64,000 nt of DNA from DUML01 sp050949905. Lineage in GTDB: Bacteria > Bacillota > Desulfitobacteriia > Desulfitobacteriales > Syntrophobotulaceae. The notes under the pieces were generated by a model. It saw only the letters and a list, made by a program, of their open reading frames with translations, was not told the origin of the DNA and searched no databases. Positions within the stretch are counted from its first letter, which is position 1. Every line of letters begins with the position of its first letter. Of the stretch, positions 33,871 through 41,718 are shown piece by piece. A program made the position numbers and the translations under genes. The stretch lies in the NCBI GenBank assembly GCA_050949905.1, contig JBMNGP010000025.1, forward strand, positions 29,375-93,374, in the 5' to 3' direction.

Positions 33871-35487
33871 AGGGTTTAAGGGCACTTTTGTCGAATTTAA
33901 ATGCAAAGGAAAACGCTTGTTACCCCTAAAAACCTTGCACTTGGAGGAGATTAAATGTACCGCAAACCCGAACCGCAGTTAACCATAGATGACTTTATTC
34001 TGCCTTTTTCCGGCAAACTGAATGCCGAAAATCGTTGGGTTAAATTAGCCAAAATCATACCTTGGGATGAATTCGAGAAAGACTACGCCTTCATGTTCCC
34101 GAGTGACCGGGGCAATGTTGCCAAGCCTGTCAGGATGGCTTTAGGTTCGCTGATCATCCAGGCCCGCTGCAATTATACCGACCGGGAAGTAGTGCAACAG
34201 CTTACGGAAAATCCTTACCTGCAGTACTTCATCGGCCTGAAAGAGTATCAGTTGAGCCCGCCGTTTACTCCGGTAGCGCTGGTCAAATTTCGCAAACGGT
34301 TCAAAAAAGAACGCTTGGAGAAGATCAATGAGCGCATTGCATTGGCTATGACACAGTGGCAGGCCGCCGAGAAGGAGGAGGCTAAGAAAGATAACAATAA
34401 CCACAATGATCCTCAGGGCGGAAATTCAGATACAGAGAGTGCAACAGAAACTAAAGTACCTGCAGAACCTCAAGCTAATCAAGGAGTTTTAATTTTGGAT
34501 GCCACCTGCATCCCAGCTGACATCAAATACCCGACTGATTTGGGTTTGCTCAATGAAGCCAGGGAAAAACTCGAAGAGATTATAGATACCCTTCACAACG
34601 CGGGGGGTAAAAAAGGCAAAAAACCTAGAACCTACCGTCAAAAAGCAAGAAAAGCTTATCTGAGTATCTCCAAACAACGTAGCCCAAGAAAAATCCAGCT
34701 TCGTCAGGGTATTAAGCGTCAGCTGCAATACTGCAAACGAAACCTGCGTCATGTTGACCGGCTGTTAACGGAAGTGCCCGCTGGAGCAAATGCTTTAAGT
34801 CGAAGACAAGTCCAGTTGCTGCAAACTATTCGTATAGTGATTTCCCAACAGGAGAAAATGTATAAAGCCAAAAATCATCGGGTCACAGATCGCATCGTCA
34901 ACCTTTATCAGCCGCATGTCCGCCCCATAGTGAGAGGCAAAGCGAGCGCAGCCGTTGAGTTTGGAGCGAAGGTTGCCATCAGTATTGAAAATGGTATCTG
35001 TCGTATCGAAAAGCTATCCTGGGATGCCTTTAACGAAGCCAGTATACTGATTGAAAGCGTAGAACGATACAAGGACCGCCATGGACACTACCCGGAAGCT
35101 GTCTTAGCCGATAGAATCTACAGGAATCGAGATAACCTGGCCTTCTGCAAGGAGAACAATATTCGGCTCAGCGGACCGAGACTGGGCAGACCATCAGCAA
35201 AAGCCCAAATGCAGAAACTAGAGAAAGCGCTTGAGCGTCTGGATGCGCGGATGCGCAACGCAGTGGAAGGTAAATTTGGTGAAGGGAAAAGGAAATATGG
35301 GCTTGACAGGATCTATGCGAAATTGAAAGAGACTGCAGAGAGCATGATTGTTATGCACTTTTTGGTTATGAACTTGGAGCACCAGCTCAGAGTTCTTTTT
35401 GTCCAATTTTTTTGGAGGCTCATTGGAAGATCAACTACTTTGACTATTGCTTAAGTTTCTTAAAACACAATTTGGTTAGCAAGCCCT
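33871..35487 (+). mobile_element. IS5/IS1182-like insertion sequence (ends approximate)
   Basis: A single transposase gene fills the element. Weak inverted similarity between AAGGGTTT (from about 33870) and AGGGCTT (reverse of 35481-35487), each followed by TTGT and TTAA at similar distances, suggests the ends. No clear target duplication was found, so the borders are a guess. Confidence 0.45.
33955..35454 (+). CDS. IS5/IS1182-type DDE transposase
   Basis: The 499-residue protein starts with a DUF772-like domain (LAKIIPWDEFEKDYAFMFPS; PVRMALGSLIIQ; YLQYFIGL), then a Lys/Asn-rich linker (about residues 143-180), then the catalytic core: LILDATCIPADIKYPTD (first Asp), AVLADRIYRNRDN (second Asp) and AVEGKFGEGKRKYGLDRI (Glu). 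TTGGAGGAG precedes the ATG. It looks intact. It lies just after the damaged coat-polysaccharide genes, so it may have taken part in their rearrangement. Confidence 0.88.
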   Translation: MYRKPEPQLTIDDFILPFSGKLNAENRWVKLAKIIPWDEFEKDYAFMFPSDRGNVAKPVRMALGSLIIQARCNYTDREVVQQLTENPYLQYFIGLKEYQLSPPFTPVALVKFRKRFKKERLEKINERIALAMTQWQAAEKEEAKKDNNNHNDPQGGNSDTESATETKVPAEPQANQGVLILDATCIPADIKYPTDLGLLNEAREKLEEIIDTLHNAGGKKGKKPRTYRQKARKAYLSISKQRSPRKIQLRQGIKRQLQYCKRNLRHVDRLLTEVPAGANALSRRQVQLLQTIRIVISQQEKMYKAKNHRVTDRIVNLYQPHVRPIVRGKASAAVEFGAKVAISIENGICRIEKLSWDAFNEASILIESVERYKDRHGHYPEAVLADRIYRNRDNLAFCKENNIRLSGPRLGRPSAKAQMQKLEKALERLDARMRNAVEGKFGEGKRKYGLDRIYAKLKETAESMIVMHFLVMNLEHQLRVLFVQFFWRLIGRSTTLTIA

Positions 35488-35664
35488 AATTAGTGATAAA
35501 GACTTAAAGAATATTTATGTTGGAATCATTCAAGGCTGTATATTGGCAGCGGAAATTATCATTATTATATGTTACCTTATCGGGGTTAAAAAACGCGGTA
35601 TCAGATCCACCGCTTGGGAAATCATTCAATATCTGATAATCCGATGGATTTATTCTGAAGAATA
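35488..35664 (+). pseudogene. Membrane protein C-terminal fragment
   Basis: An open frame without a start codon runs from the presumed IS end to TAA 35664. It reads LISDKDLKNIYVGIIQGCIL, then a strongly hydrophobic stretch, a Lys/Arg loop (GVKKRGIRS) and a second helix ending IYSEE. It looks like the last two helices of a membrane protein cut off by the IS. I do not recognise the family. Confidence 0.35.
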
Positions 35665-35774
35665 ACGGAGGCTCAAAAAATATCATTCCTGTTGCAATAT
35701 TTAAGCTCGCGGATGTAACCTTTTGGCATCTAATATATTTGGCTTGAGGCTAAAAGCAATGTCAGTAATGAAAG

Positions 35775-35813
35775 AAGGATACTGCCCAATAAAAGCACTA
35801 TCCTTTGTTTTTT
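35775..35813 (+). terminator. Rho-independent terminator
   Basis: AAGGATA (35775-35781) and TATCCTT (35799-35805) pair, followed by TGTTTTTTG. It may have served the truncated membrane protein gene upstream. Confidence 0.6.
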
Positions 35814-35839
35814 GCAAAATCATGAAACTGTGAGTTACT

Positions 35840-35959
35840 TATAACCCCGTAGACTGGTATCCCTGGGGGAAAGAAGCCTTCCAGAAAGCCAAAGCTGAAG
35901 ATAAGCCCATTTTCCTCTCCACCGGTTACTCCACTTCTCATTGGTGTCACGTAAGCTAA
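35840..35959 (+). pseudogene. yyaL/DUF255 N-terminal fragment
   Basis: Thirty-nine codons read YNPVDWYPWGKEAFQKAKAE, then DKPIFLSTGYSTSHWCHVS-stop. This matches residues 24-61 of the full-length DUF255 protein at 44512, but the first Cys of its CHWC motif is Ser and the frame ends directly after. It has no start codon and DNA identity is only moderate, so it is an old remnant of a second copy. The remaining bases up to 36039 show no gene. Confidence 0.7.
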
Positions 35960-36039
35960 ATACACCATTATAGTACTATTATCCGTTTCAAAAAGGCGGA
36001 ATAATAAAAGGCGAAGATGTTGCAATATGGTAGAATTCC

Positions 36040-36828
36040 CTACTTAACCCTATCCAAAGCTTTCAATATACCATATAAAATAGCTTGGGGTCTGGGAGGG
36101 CATCCGGGGATATAGACATCAACAGGCACAATAGAGTCAATCCCATTGCTGGTGGCATAGGTATCCCTAAAAATCCCACCACTGCAGGCGCAAGCTCCCA
36201 CAGCGACAACAAGCTTGGGATCGGGTGTAGCGTTATAGGTTTTAATCAGGGCTTGGTGCATGTTTCTGGTGGCAGTTCCTGTAACCAGCAGCATATCCGC
36301 ATGTCTTGGCGAGGCAACAAAATTGATTCCCAATCTTTCGATGTCCAGAAATGGGTTGTTCAAGGCGTTAATTTCATAATCGCAGGCATTACAAGATCCG
36401 GAATCCACCTCTCTGATCTGAAGGCTCCTGCCAAATAACTTCTTGATATTGGCCTTCAATTCGCTGCAAATTACCTCATAAGATGTTTCGGATAGATCTT
36501 CCGGTTCCACTGCTGCAACGGTTCTCAGCCCGTTTTTGTCCTTTGTGGCCAATTCAAATCGGCTGGTAATCTTAGCAGCTCCCACAGGGCAAATCTCTTG
36601 GCATAAAAGACAGAAAATACATTGATCGTAATTAATTCCAATTTCCTTAGTGATGTTATTTATAGCAATGGCCTGGGAGGGGCAACGTGGCATACATTTT
36701 CCGCATCTATTACATACTTCTGAATCTATTAGAGGGCTACCCACAGCCTGTCCTAAGTCAAAGGGCTTATGGGGATAGCTCTGAGTAAGTCTGGGATATT
36801 TAATGACTTTTTTAATAATATTAAACAT
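36040..36828 (-). CDS. HyfH/NuoI-HyfI/NuoB-like fused iron-sulfur subunit of an Ehr-like membrane complex
   Basis: The 262-residue protein joins a two-cluster ferredoxin part (residues 39-49 CNRCGKCMPRC and 70-80 CIFCLLCQEIC) to a NuoB/hydrogenase-small-subunit part. The latter has the proximal cluster ligands Cys146, Cys149, Cys213 or Cys215 and Cys243 (SCNACDYE, GACACSG, PGCPPRP). In most group 4 complexes these are separate genes. It would pass electrons from a donor such as ferredoxin to the catalytic subunit HyfG on the inner face of the membrane. It is the last gene of the operon, 15 bases after the HyfG-like gene, with GAGGAAG before its ATG. Confidence 0.88.
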   Translation of the reverse strand: MFNIIKKVIKYPRLTQSYPHKPFDLGQAVGSPLIDSEVCNRCGKCMPRCPSQAIAINNITKEIGINYDQCIFCLLCQEICPVGAAKITSRFELATKDKNGLRTVAAVEPEDLSETSYEVICSELKANIKKLFGRSLQIREVDSGSCNACDYEINALNNPFLDIERLGINFVASPRHADMLLVTGTATRNMHQALIKTYNATPDPKLVVAVGACACSGGIFRDTYATSNGIDSIVPVDVYIPGCPPRPQAILYGILKALDRVK

Positions 36829-36843
36829 ACTATCTTCCTCATT

Positions 36844-38427
36844 TTATAAATCATTTCCGGCATAGGAAAGGTTAAAACTTTTATTGATTAGTGGAAAATC
36901 AGGTACTATATTGCCCTTGACGGCATGACAAAGTGCAGGCCAGTTACAAAAGGAAGGGGTTCGAATCTTATAACGAAAGATGGTATTGTTCTCCCCTGTC
37001 ATTACCCAGTGAATATTCTCACCTCGGGGAGATTCAGTCAGACCAAAACCGCAGCGGTATGGTTCCACAGAATCCACCGGCTCTAAAATGCTTCCCTTCG
37101 GCATTATTTCAAGGGCTTGCAAGATGAGATTAATGGATTCAAAACATTCTTCAATTTTCACATTCATCCGGCAATTAATATCACCATTAAAATGTTCGGG
37201 TATTTTAAAATCCAACTTCTCATAGGCTGCATAAGGGAAGGACTTTCTTACATCAAAACCTAAGCCCGAGGCACGCCCTGGGGGGCCGACAGCATTTAAT
37301 TCCGCAGCGATTTTTTGCTCCAATATTCCTGTGTTTTCAACTCTGTCAATGAACAGGTTATTTGCTTTGATAATTTGAACCGTTTCTTCAAGTTCAGTTT
37401 TAATTTTTTGCAGTTCGTTGCTCAGTTTTTTTTCTTTACCGGCTATAAAATCCTTTCTTACGCCGCCTAATTTATTAACACTTCTTAGGAATCTCATACC
37501 ACAGAGCTCATCGGCAATCCTATAAGCCCATCCCCTCATCATTCGGAACTGAAAGGTGGCAAATAAATAAGCCGTATCAAGACAAATCCCGCCAAGATCA
37601 CCCAGGTGGCTGGTGAGTCTTTCCAACTCCGCAAAGATGACCCTCGTAAAAGCAGCTCTGTCCGGGATTTGTACCTGAGCAATTTTTTCAAGGGCCTGAC
37701 AATAAGCTAAGGAATTGCTAAAGGTCTCATCCCCGGATATTCGCTCCGAGATATAGAAACATTTCTCAATACTCTGACCCTCAGAAAGTTTTTCGATTCC
37801 TTTATGAACATAGAAAAGTTGGGCTTCAAGATTAATAATAGGTTCTCCGGCAACGCTAAACCTAAAATGACCGGGTTCGATGATGCCGGCATGGACAGGA
37901 CCGACAGGAATTTCATAGACACCTTCTCCAATAACTTTTTGAAAAGGCATTTCTTTTTTGGCCAAAGGAGGTTTACGCCTAAGGGGGAATTGTTTTCTTA
38001 AGGGGTATTCTCCATCTGGCCAATTCCCGTGGAATACAAGCCTTTTGGCGTTAGGATGGCCAACAGGGATAATGCCGAATAAATCCTTTATTTCTCTTTC
38101 ATAAGCAGCTGCCGCAGGAATCTCTTTGCTGAGAGTGGGTATCTCCATTCTTTCGGGATCGACTATAGTTTTAATAACCAGGAGTAGACCCTTATCTCTA
38201 TCGGCAAATACATAGTAAACGGCATAGCCCAATCCCAGGCTTTGCTCATCATTGGCAAACATTAAGACAAGGGGATAACCAAGCTCTAAATAAACATAAG
38301 TGCAAATCTCCGGTATCCTATCCGGAGTTACTTTTATGATCATTTCCTGAGAATTCTCTATTAGAATATTCCCTATATCCTTAGCAAAAGAATCTGTAAG
38401 TTTTCGGTGCAACTCATCAAAAATCAT
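36844..38427 (-). CDS. HyfG/NuoCD-like large subunit lacking nickel-site cysteines
   Basis: The 527 residues hold a NuoC-like 30-kDa domain (about 75-150; EIPAAAAYEREIKDLFGI, HGNWPDGEYPLRK) fused to a NuoD/hydrogenase-large-subunit domain (from PVGPVHAGIIEPGHFRF, about 174). In NiFe hydrogenases of group 4 the metal is held by RICGxC and by PCxxC near the end. Here the first place reads RISGDETFSNS (229-239) and the second SFNLSYAGNDL (517-527), with no Cys at either. So no NiFe centre can form. This is the hallmark of energy-converting-hydrogenase-related (Ehr) complexes, whose reaction partner is unknown. Confidence 0.88.
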   Translation of the reverse strand: MIFDELHRKLTDSFAKDIGNILIENSQEMIIKVTPDRIPEICTYVYLELGYPLVLMFANDEQSLGLGYAVYYVFADRDKGLLLVIKTIVDPERMEIPTLSKEIPAAAAYEREIKDLFGIIPVGHPNAKRLVFHGNWPDGEYPLRKQFPLRRKPPLAKKEMPFQKVIGEGVYEIPVGPVHAGIIEPGHFRFSVAGEPIINLEAQLFYVHKGIEKLSEGQSIEKCFYISERISGDETFSNSLAYCQALEKIAQVQIPDRAAFTRVIFAELERLTSHLGDLGGICLDTAYLFATFQFRMMRGWAYRIADELCGMRFLRSVNKLGGVRKDFIAGKEKKLSNELQKIKTELEETVQIIKANNLFIDRVENTGILEQKIAAELNAVGPPGRASGLGFDVRKSFPYAAYEKLDFKIPEHFNGDINCRMNVKIEECFESINLILQALEIMPKGSILEPVDSVEPYRCGFGLTESPRGENIHWVMTGENNTIFRYKIRTPSFCNWPALCHAVKGNIVPDFPLINKSFNLSYAGNDL

Positions 38428-38443
38428 GGTTTCAGCTGCCTTT

Positions 38444-39913
38444 CTATCCGATAATAATATTTTGGGCTCGGAGAATAAGTTCTTTGATCTCTTCAGGGAT
38501 AAAGAGGCCGGTAATAGCTATGACTATGAGGAGAACCACGAGACAGGCCGTTCCCGGCATATTACTATCACCCGGGTGCAGGTTCTTGTCCTGATGTTCT
38601 CCGTAAAACATTTTAAATAGATTCAGCGCAATCCCAGCAAACACAATCGCTATTAGCAGAACAAAAGTCACGCCAAGGCCGAGTAATTTCTCTTGGAAGA
38701 TAGAGATCATAATACTTATTTCGCTGGCAAAGATACTAAAGGGCGGTGTTCCGGCTATGGCAAACAGACCAAGCAGAAACACTGTTCCGGATACAGGAAG
38801 CAATTTCAGAATCCCTTTGATTTCGGAGATCTGTTTGGTATTGTATTTTTGTAAGATATTCCCTGTAGACAAAAATAACATGGACTTAGTAAGGGAATGG
38901 TTAATCATATGAAGAAGTCCTCCAAAAACAGACAGAGGGCTAAAGATCCCGATAGCCACAGCGATGATCCCCATGTGTTCGATGCTGGAATAGGCCAACA
39001 GCCTCTTATAATCCTTTTGGGTAAGAATAAAGATAGCTGCTGTAGCAATGGACAGGATTCCCAGGGCGATTAAAAGCCTCCCGGTATAGACATTGCCTCC
39101 TTCATTACGGTTAACAATGGCTACCGTACGGATAATTCCATACATAGCGCTGTTTAAGAGGACACCGGATAATAAAGCGCTGATGGGAGAAGGGGCTTGG
39201 CTATGGGCATCCGGAAGCCATGTATGCATAGGAGCCAAGCCTGCTTTGGTGCCAAAGCCGATAAGAATGAAAATAAAAGCCAGTCGCAAGCTGGAGCTCT
39301 GTAAAGATTCAGCATGTTCATAGAGAGCAGTCCAGTCCAATAGAAATCTGCTGTCTAAAATATTTAGAGACGAAAGATTTAAGAAGGTAATCCCCAGTAA
39401 AGCAATGGCGATTCCGACCGAACAGATAATAACATATTTCCAAGCAGCTTCCAGGGTATTTTTATCACTGTAAAACCCAACCAGAAAGGCAGAGGCGAGC
39501 GTTGTTGCTTCAATAGCAATCCACATAAGACCCATATTTCTTACAGTTAAAGCCAAGATCATAGTAAAAAGGAAAGAATACATCAGCATATAGTAAATTC
39601 TTAATCTTTGCTTAGCCAACTTTCCTTGTTTTATTTCTTCTTCCAGATAACCTATGGAGTAGATACTGGCCATAAGTCCGATGAACAGAACAATATCTAA
39701 AATAATAATGCTTAAAGCATCTACATAAAAGAATTTATTAAAGGAGGAATACTCTACAGTGCCATAAAGCATGACCTGTCTAGTTAGATAAGCTGCAACG
39801 ATTAGTAACAGGCTCGAAGCTAATAAACTAAGGATATGCATGATCCGATTCTTCTTTATAATAAACAACAAGAACACGGTAATAACCGGTACGATCTGTA
39901 ATAATAAGCCCAT
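38444..39913 (-). CDS. HyfF-like proton-translocating membrane subunit (NuoL/M/N family)
   Basis: The 489-residue, about 14-helix antiporter-like subunit has the MRP/NuoN core: IAIEATTLASAFLVGFY (Glu in helix 5), FGTKAGLAPMHTWLPDAHSQ (the KAGLxPxHxWLPDAH signature) and YKRLLAYSSIEHMG. It forms part of the ion-pumping arm. It follows the HyfE-like gene by nine bases and precedes the HyfG-like gene by 16, so they are translationally linked. AAGGATAAG lies before the ATG. Confidence 0.9.
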   Translation of the reverse strand: MGLLLQIVPVITVFLLFIIKKNRIMHILSLLASSLLLIVAAYLTRQVMLYGTVEYSSFNKFFYVDALSIIILDIVLFIGLMASIYSIGYLEEEIKQGKLAKQRLRIYYMLMYSFLFTMILALTVRNMGLMWIAIEATTLASAFLVGFYSDKNTLEAAWKYVIICSVGIAIALLGITFLNLSSLNILDSRFLLDWTALYEHAESLQSSSLRLAFIFILIGFGTKAGLAPMHTWLPDAHSQAPSPISALLSGVLLNSAMYGIIRTVAIVNRNEGGNVYTGRLLIALGILSIATAAIFILTQKDYKRLLAYSSIEHMGIIAVAIGIFSPLSVFGGLLHMINHSLTKSMLFLSTGNILQKYNTKQISEIKGILKLLPVSGTVFLLGLFAIAGTPPFSIFASEISIMISIFQEKLLGLGVTFVLLIAIVFAGIALNLFKMFYGEHQDKNLHPGDSNMPGTACLVVLLIVIAITGLFIPEEIKELILRAQNIIIG

Positions 39914-39922
39914 CTTCTAATC

Positions 39923-40582
39923 TTATCCTTTCAAACGATTCAGTTTATCAATATCGATAGAATCAAATTTATCATTTATTTTAAACACCATTATCCCCAT
40001 AATCATGACGGCAGTGAGCATATCCAAGAAGATACCCAGGTCTACAATAAGGGGCATTCCATGGGTGGACAACATTGCGGCAATATAAAGCCCGTTTTCA
40101 ATGACCAGGAACCCAATAATCTGACCTATGGCTTTCTTACGGCTAATCATAAAGAACAAGCCGATCCAGATGACAGAGACTGAATTCACAAACTGAAGAT
40201 TCCAGAAGCTTTCGCTCAGACCCTCAAGCGTTGCTAAGGCAAAATAAGAAAACACCACAAGCCCACAACTAATCAAAATCAAAATAGGAATATTTAAAAT
40301 AAAATCTTTTTCAACTTTGTACTTCACATTGGCGTAGGTCTTATGCAAAAGGTGGGGAATATAGACAACTTTAAGAGTGATGATAAGCAGACAGACTATC
40401 AAAAAGTCAAAGCGTCCTTCGGCCTGTAGGCTTTGGATTCCCATGATTCCGGCTGCTAGGGCAATCAGCATGGATTGAACCCTAAAGGTTCTTATATAGG
40501 AACTGATTCTTTTGTTGGCCATAAGGGCAAAGGCCGATAATAAGATTAATACCGATAAAGTTTCTAATATGAAATCAAACAT
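39923..40582 (-). CDS. HyfE-like membrane subunit
   Basis: The 219-residue protein has seven or so hydrophobic segments and a NuoK-like C-terminal half (IIGFLVIENGLYIAAMLSTH, with the buried Glu in the position of the NuoK proton-channel Glu). The ATG at 40582 is chosen because GGGAGGT lies just before it; the frame is open for 40 more codons upstream, but those overlap the HyfC-like gene. Its start overlaps the stop of that gene by eight bases, pointing to coupled translation. Confidence 0.85.
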   Translation of the reverse strand: MFDFILETLSVLILLSAFALMANKRISSYIRTFRVQSMLIALAAGIMGIQSLQAEGRFDFLIVCLLIITLKVVYIPHLLHKTYANVKYKVEKDFILNIPILILISCGLVVFSYFALATLEGLSESFWNLQFVNSVSVIWIGLFFMISRKKAIGQIIGFLVIENGLYIAAMLSTHGMPLIVDLGIFLDMLTAVMIMGIMVFKINDKFDSIDIDKLNRLKG

Positions 40583-41531
40583 TACTACCTCCCAGGATAA
40601 AATATTGCAAAATACCAAGCAAAGATAGAATAAAGGCGAAGGCAGCCAAATTCGGGATGCTGAAAAGTCTAAACTTAACCGTATTGATCTCAATGGCAGC
40701 AATGATGCCTGTTAGAATAATGATTTTTAAGAAGTAAAGAAGCAGGGACAAAAGTAAAGCAAGGAATCCGCTAAAAGCGATTACCTGATCATGAGGGATT
40801 AAAATATTCACCAGAAGAGTCATAAAAGTAAGCTGTTTGACAGCAGCACCGTATTCCATCAGAGCCAAATGTCTTCCGGAATACTCAAGAATCATAGCCT
40901 CATGAACCATAGTCAGCTCCAGATGGGTAGACGGATCGTCCACCGGAATTCTTGATGACTCGGCGATAATAATGATAAGTAAGGCCAAAAAAACCATAAT
41001 ATATACAGGATGGGCCAAAGAAATGCCTGTGTCTTGGACAGCCAGCATGATTTGGGATAACGAGGTGGATTGAGAAATGAGCCCAACCGTAAACAGGGAA
41101 ACGAGGATTGTCGGTTCGATCAACGCTGAAATCATGGCTTCCCTGCTACTGCCCATACCACTGAATGTACTTGCAGTATCCAAAGCGGCAAGCATCATAA
41201 AGAACCTGCCCAGAGCTAGGATGGAAACCAACATGATAAAGTCACCCGGGAATTGCTTTGGTACTATGATTGTCGAGACCGGCACCAGCATCGCGGCTGC
41301 AAGGGCGGTAGAAAAGAATAGATAAGGTGTTACCTTAAAAATCCATGAAGACACCTCGGAAACCACAGAACTTTTTCGCAACAACTTGTATAAATCAAAA
41401 TACATCTGCCAAACAGATGCACCTTGCCTTTTTTGAATCAGTGCTTTAATTTTTCTTATCAGACCGTTAACCAAAGGTGCAAGCATCATGATGACCAGAA
41501 TTTGAACGAGAATATAAATGAGGTTATTCAA
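40575..41531 (-). CDS. HyfC/NuoH-like membrane anchor subunit
   Basis: The 318-residue protein has about eight helices and the NuoH/HyfC motifs KALIQKRQGASVWQMYFDLYKLLRK (cytoplasmic quinone/contact loop) and ESSRIPVDDPSTHLELTMVHEAMILEYSG (the acidic loop of group 4 complexes). It joins the soluble arm to the ion pump. The best start is a TTG at 41531, since no ATG lies near the motif-free N-terminus. A 176-base gap separates it from the HyfB-like gene, filled by an inverted-repeat element, which is unusual as all other gaps in the operon are under 25 bases or overlap. Confidence 0.88.
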   Translation of the reverse strand: MNNLIYILVQILVIMMLAPLVNGLIRKIKALIQKRQGASVWQMYFDLYKLLRKSSVVSEVSSWIFKVTPYLFFSTALAAAMLVPVSTIIVPKQFPGDFIMLVSILALGRFFMMLAALDTASTFSGMGSSREAMISALIEPTILVSLFTVGLISQSTSLSQIMLAVQDTGISLAHPVYIMVFLALLIIIIAESSRIPVDDPSTHLELTMVHEAMILEYSGRHLALMEYGAAVKQLTFMTLLVNILIPHDQVIAFSGFLALLLSLLLYFLKIIILTGIIAAIEINTVKFRLFSIPNLAAFAFILSLLGILQYFILGGSNV

Positions 41532-41559
41532 TTACTTTTCAGCCCTTTCTTTCCTGCTA

Positions 41560-41718
41560 GTGCCATGTAACCCCTAAATCTGAGATACCCTGGCGGCATA
41601 TATTTCGCTATAATGCGTTGTCGTCAATCGGCATACGCTCGGTATGCCTCAATCCTTGGCCTTGTCTTGCAAAAAATCTACTAGCCATTGCATTATTATT
41701 TCAGGGGTTACAAGGCAC
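41560..41718. mobile_element. 159-bp MITE-like element with TA target duplication, inside the Ehr-like operon
   Basis: The ends are inverted repeats: GTGCCATGTAACCCCTAAAT on the left and, reversed, GTGCCTTGTAACCCCTGAAA on the right. TA dinucleotides flank both ends (41558-41559 and 41719-41720), as for elements moved by IS630/mariner-type transposases. An internal hairpin (GGCATAC/GTATGCC, near 41630-41648) adds structure. It has no ORF. Its right end encodes the last residues and stop codon of the HyfB-like protein. Confidence 0.7.

Noticed and set aside
36844..38427. Annotation as a hydrogenase-4 catalytic subunit
   Set aside because: Both nickel-binding cysteine motifs are replaced, so NiFe catalysis is not supported.
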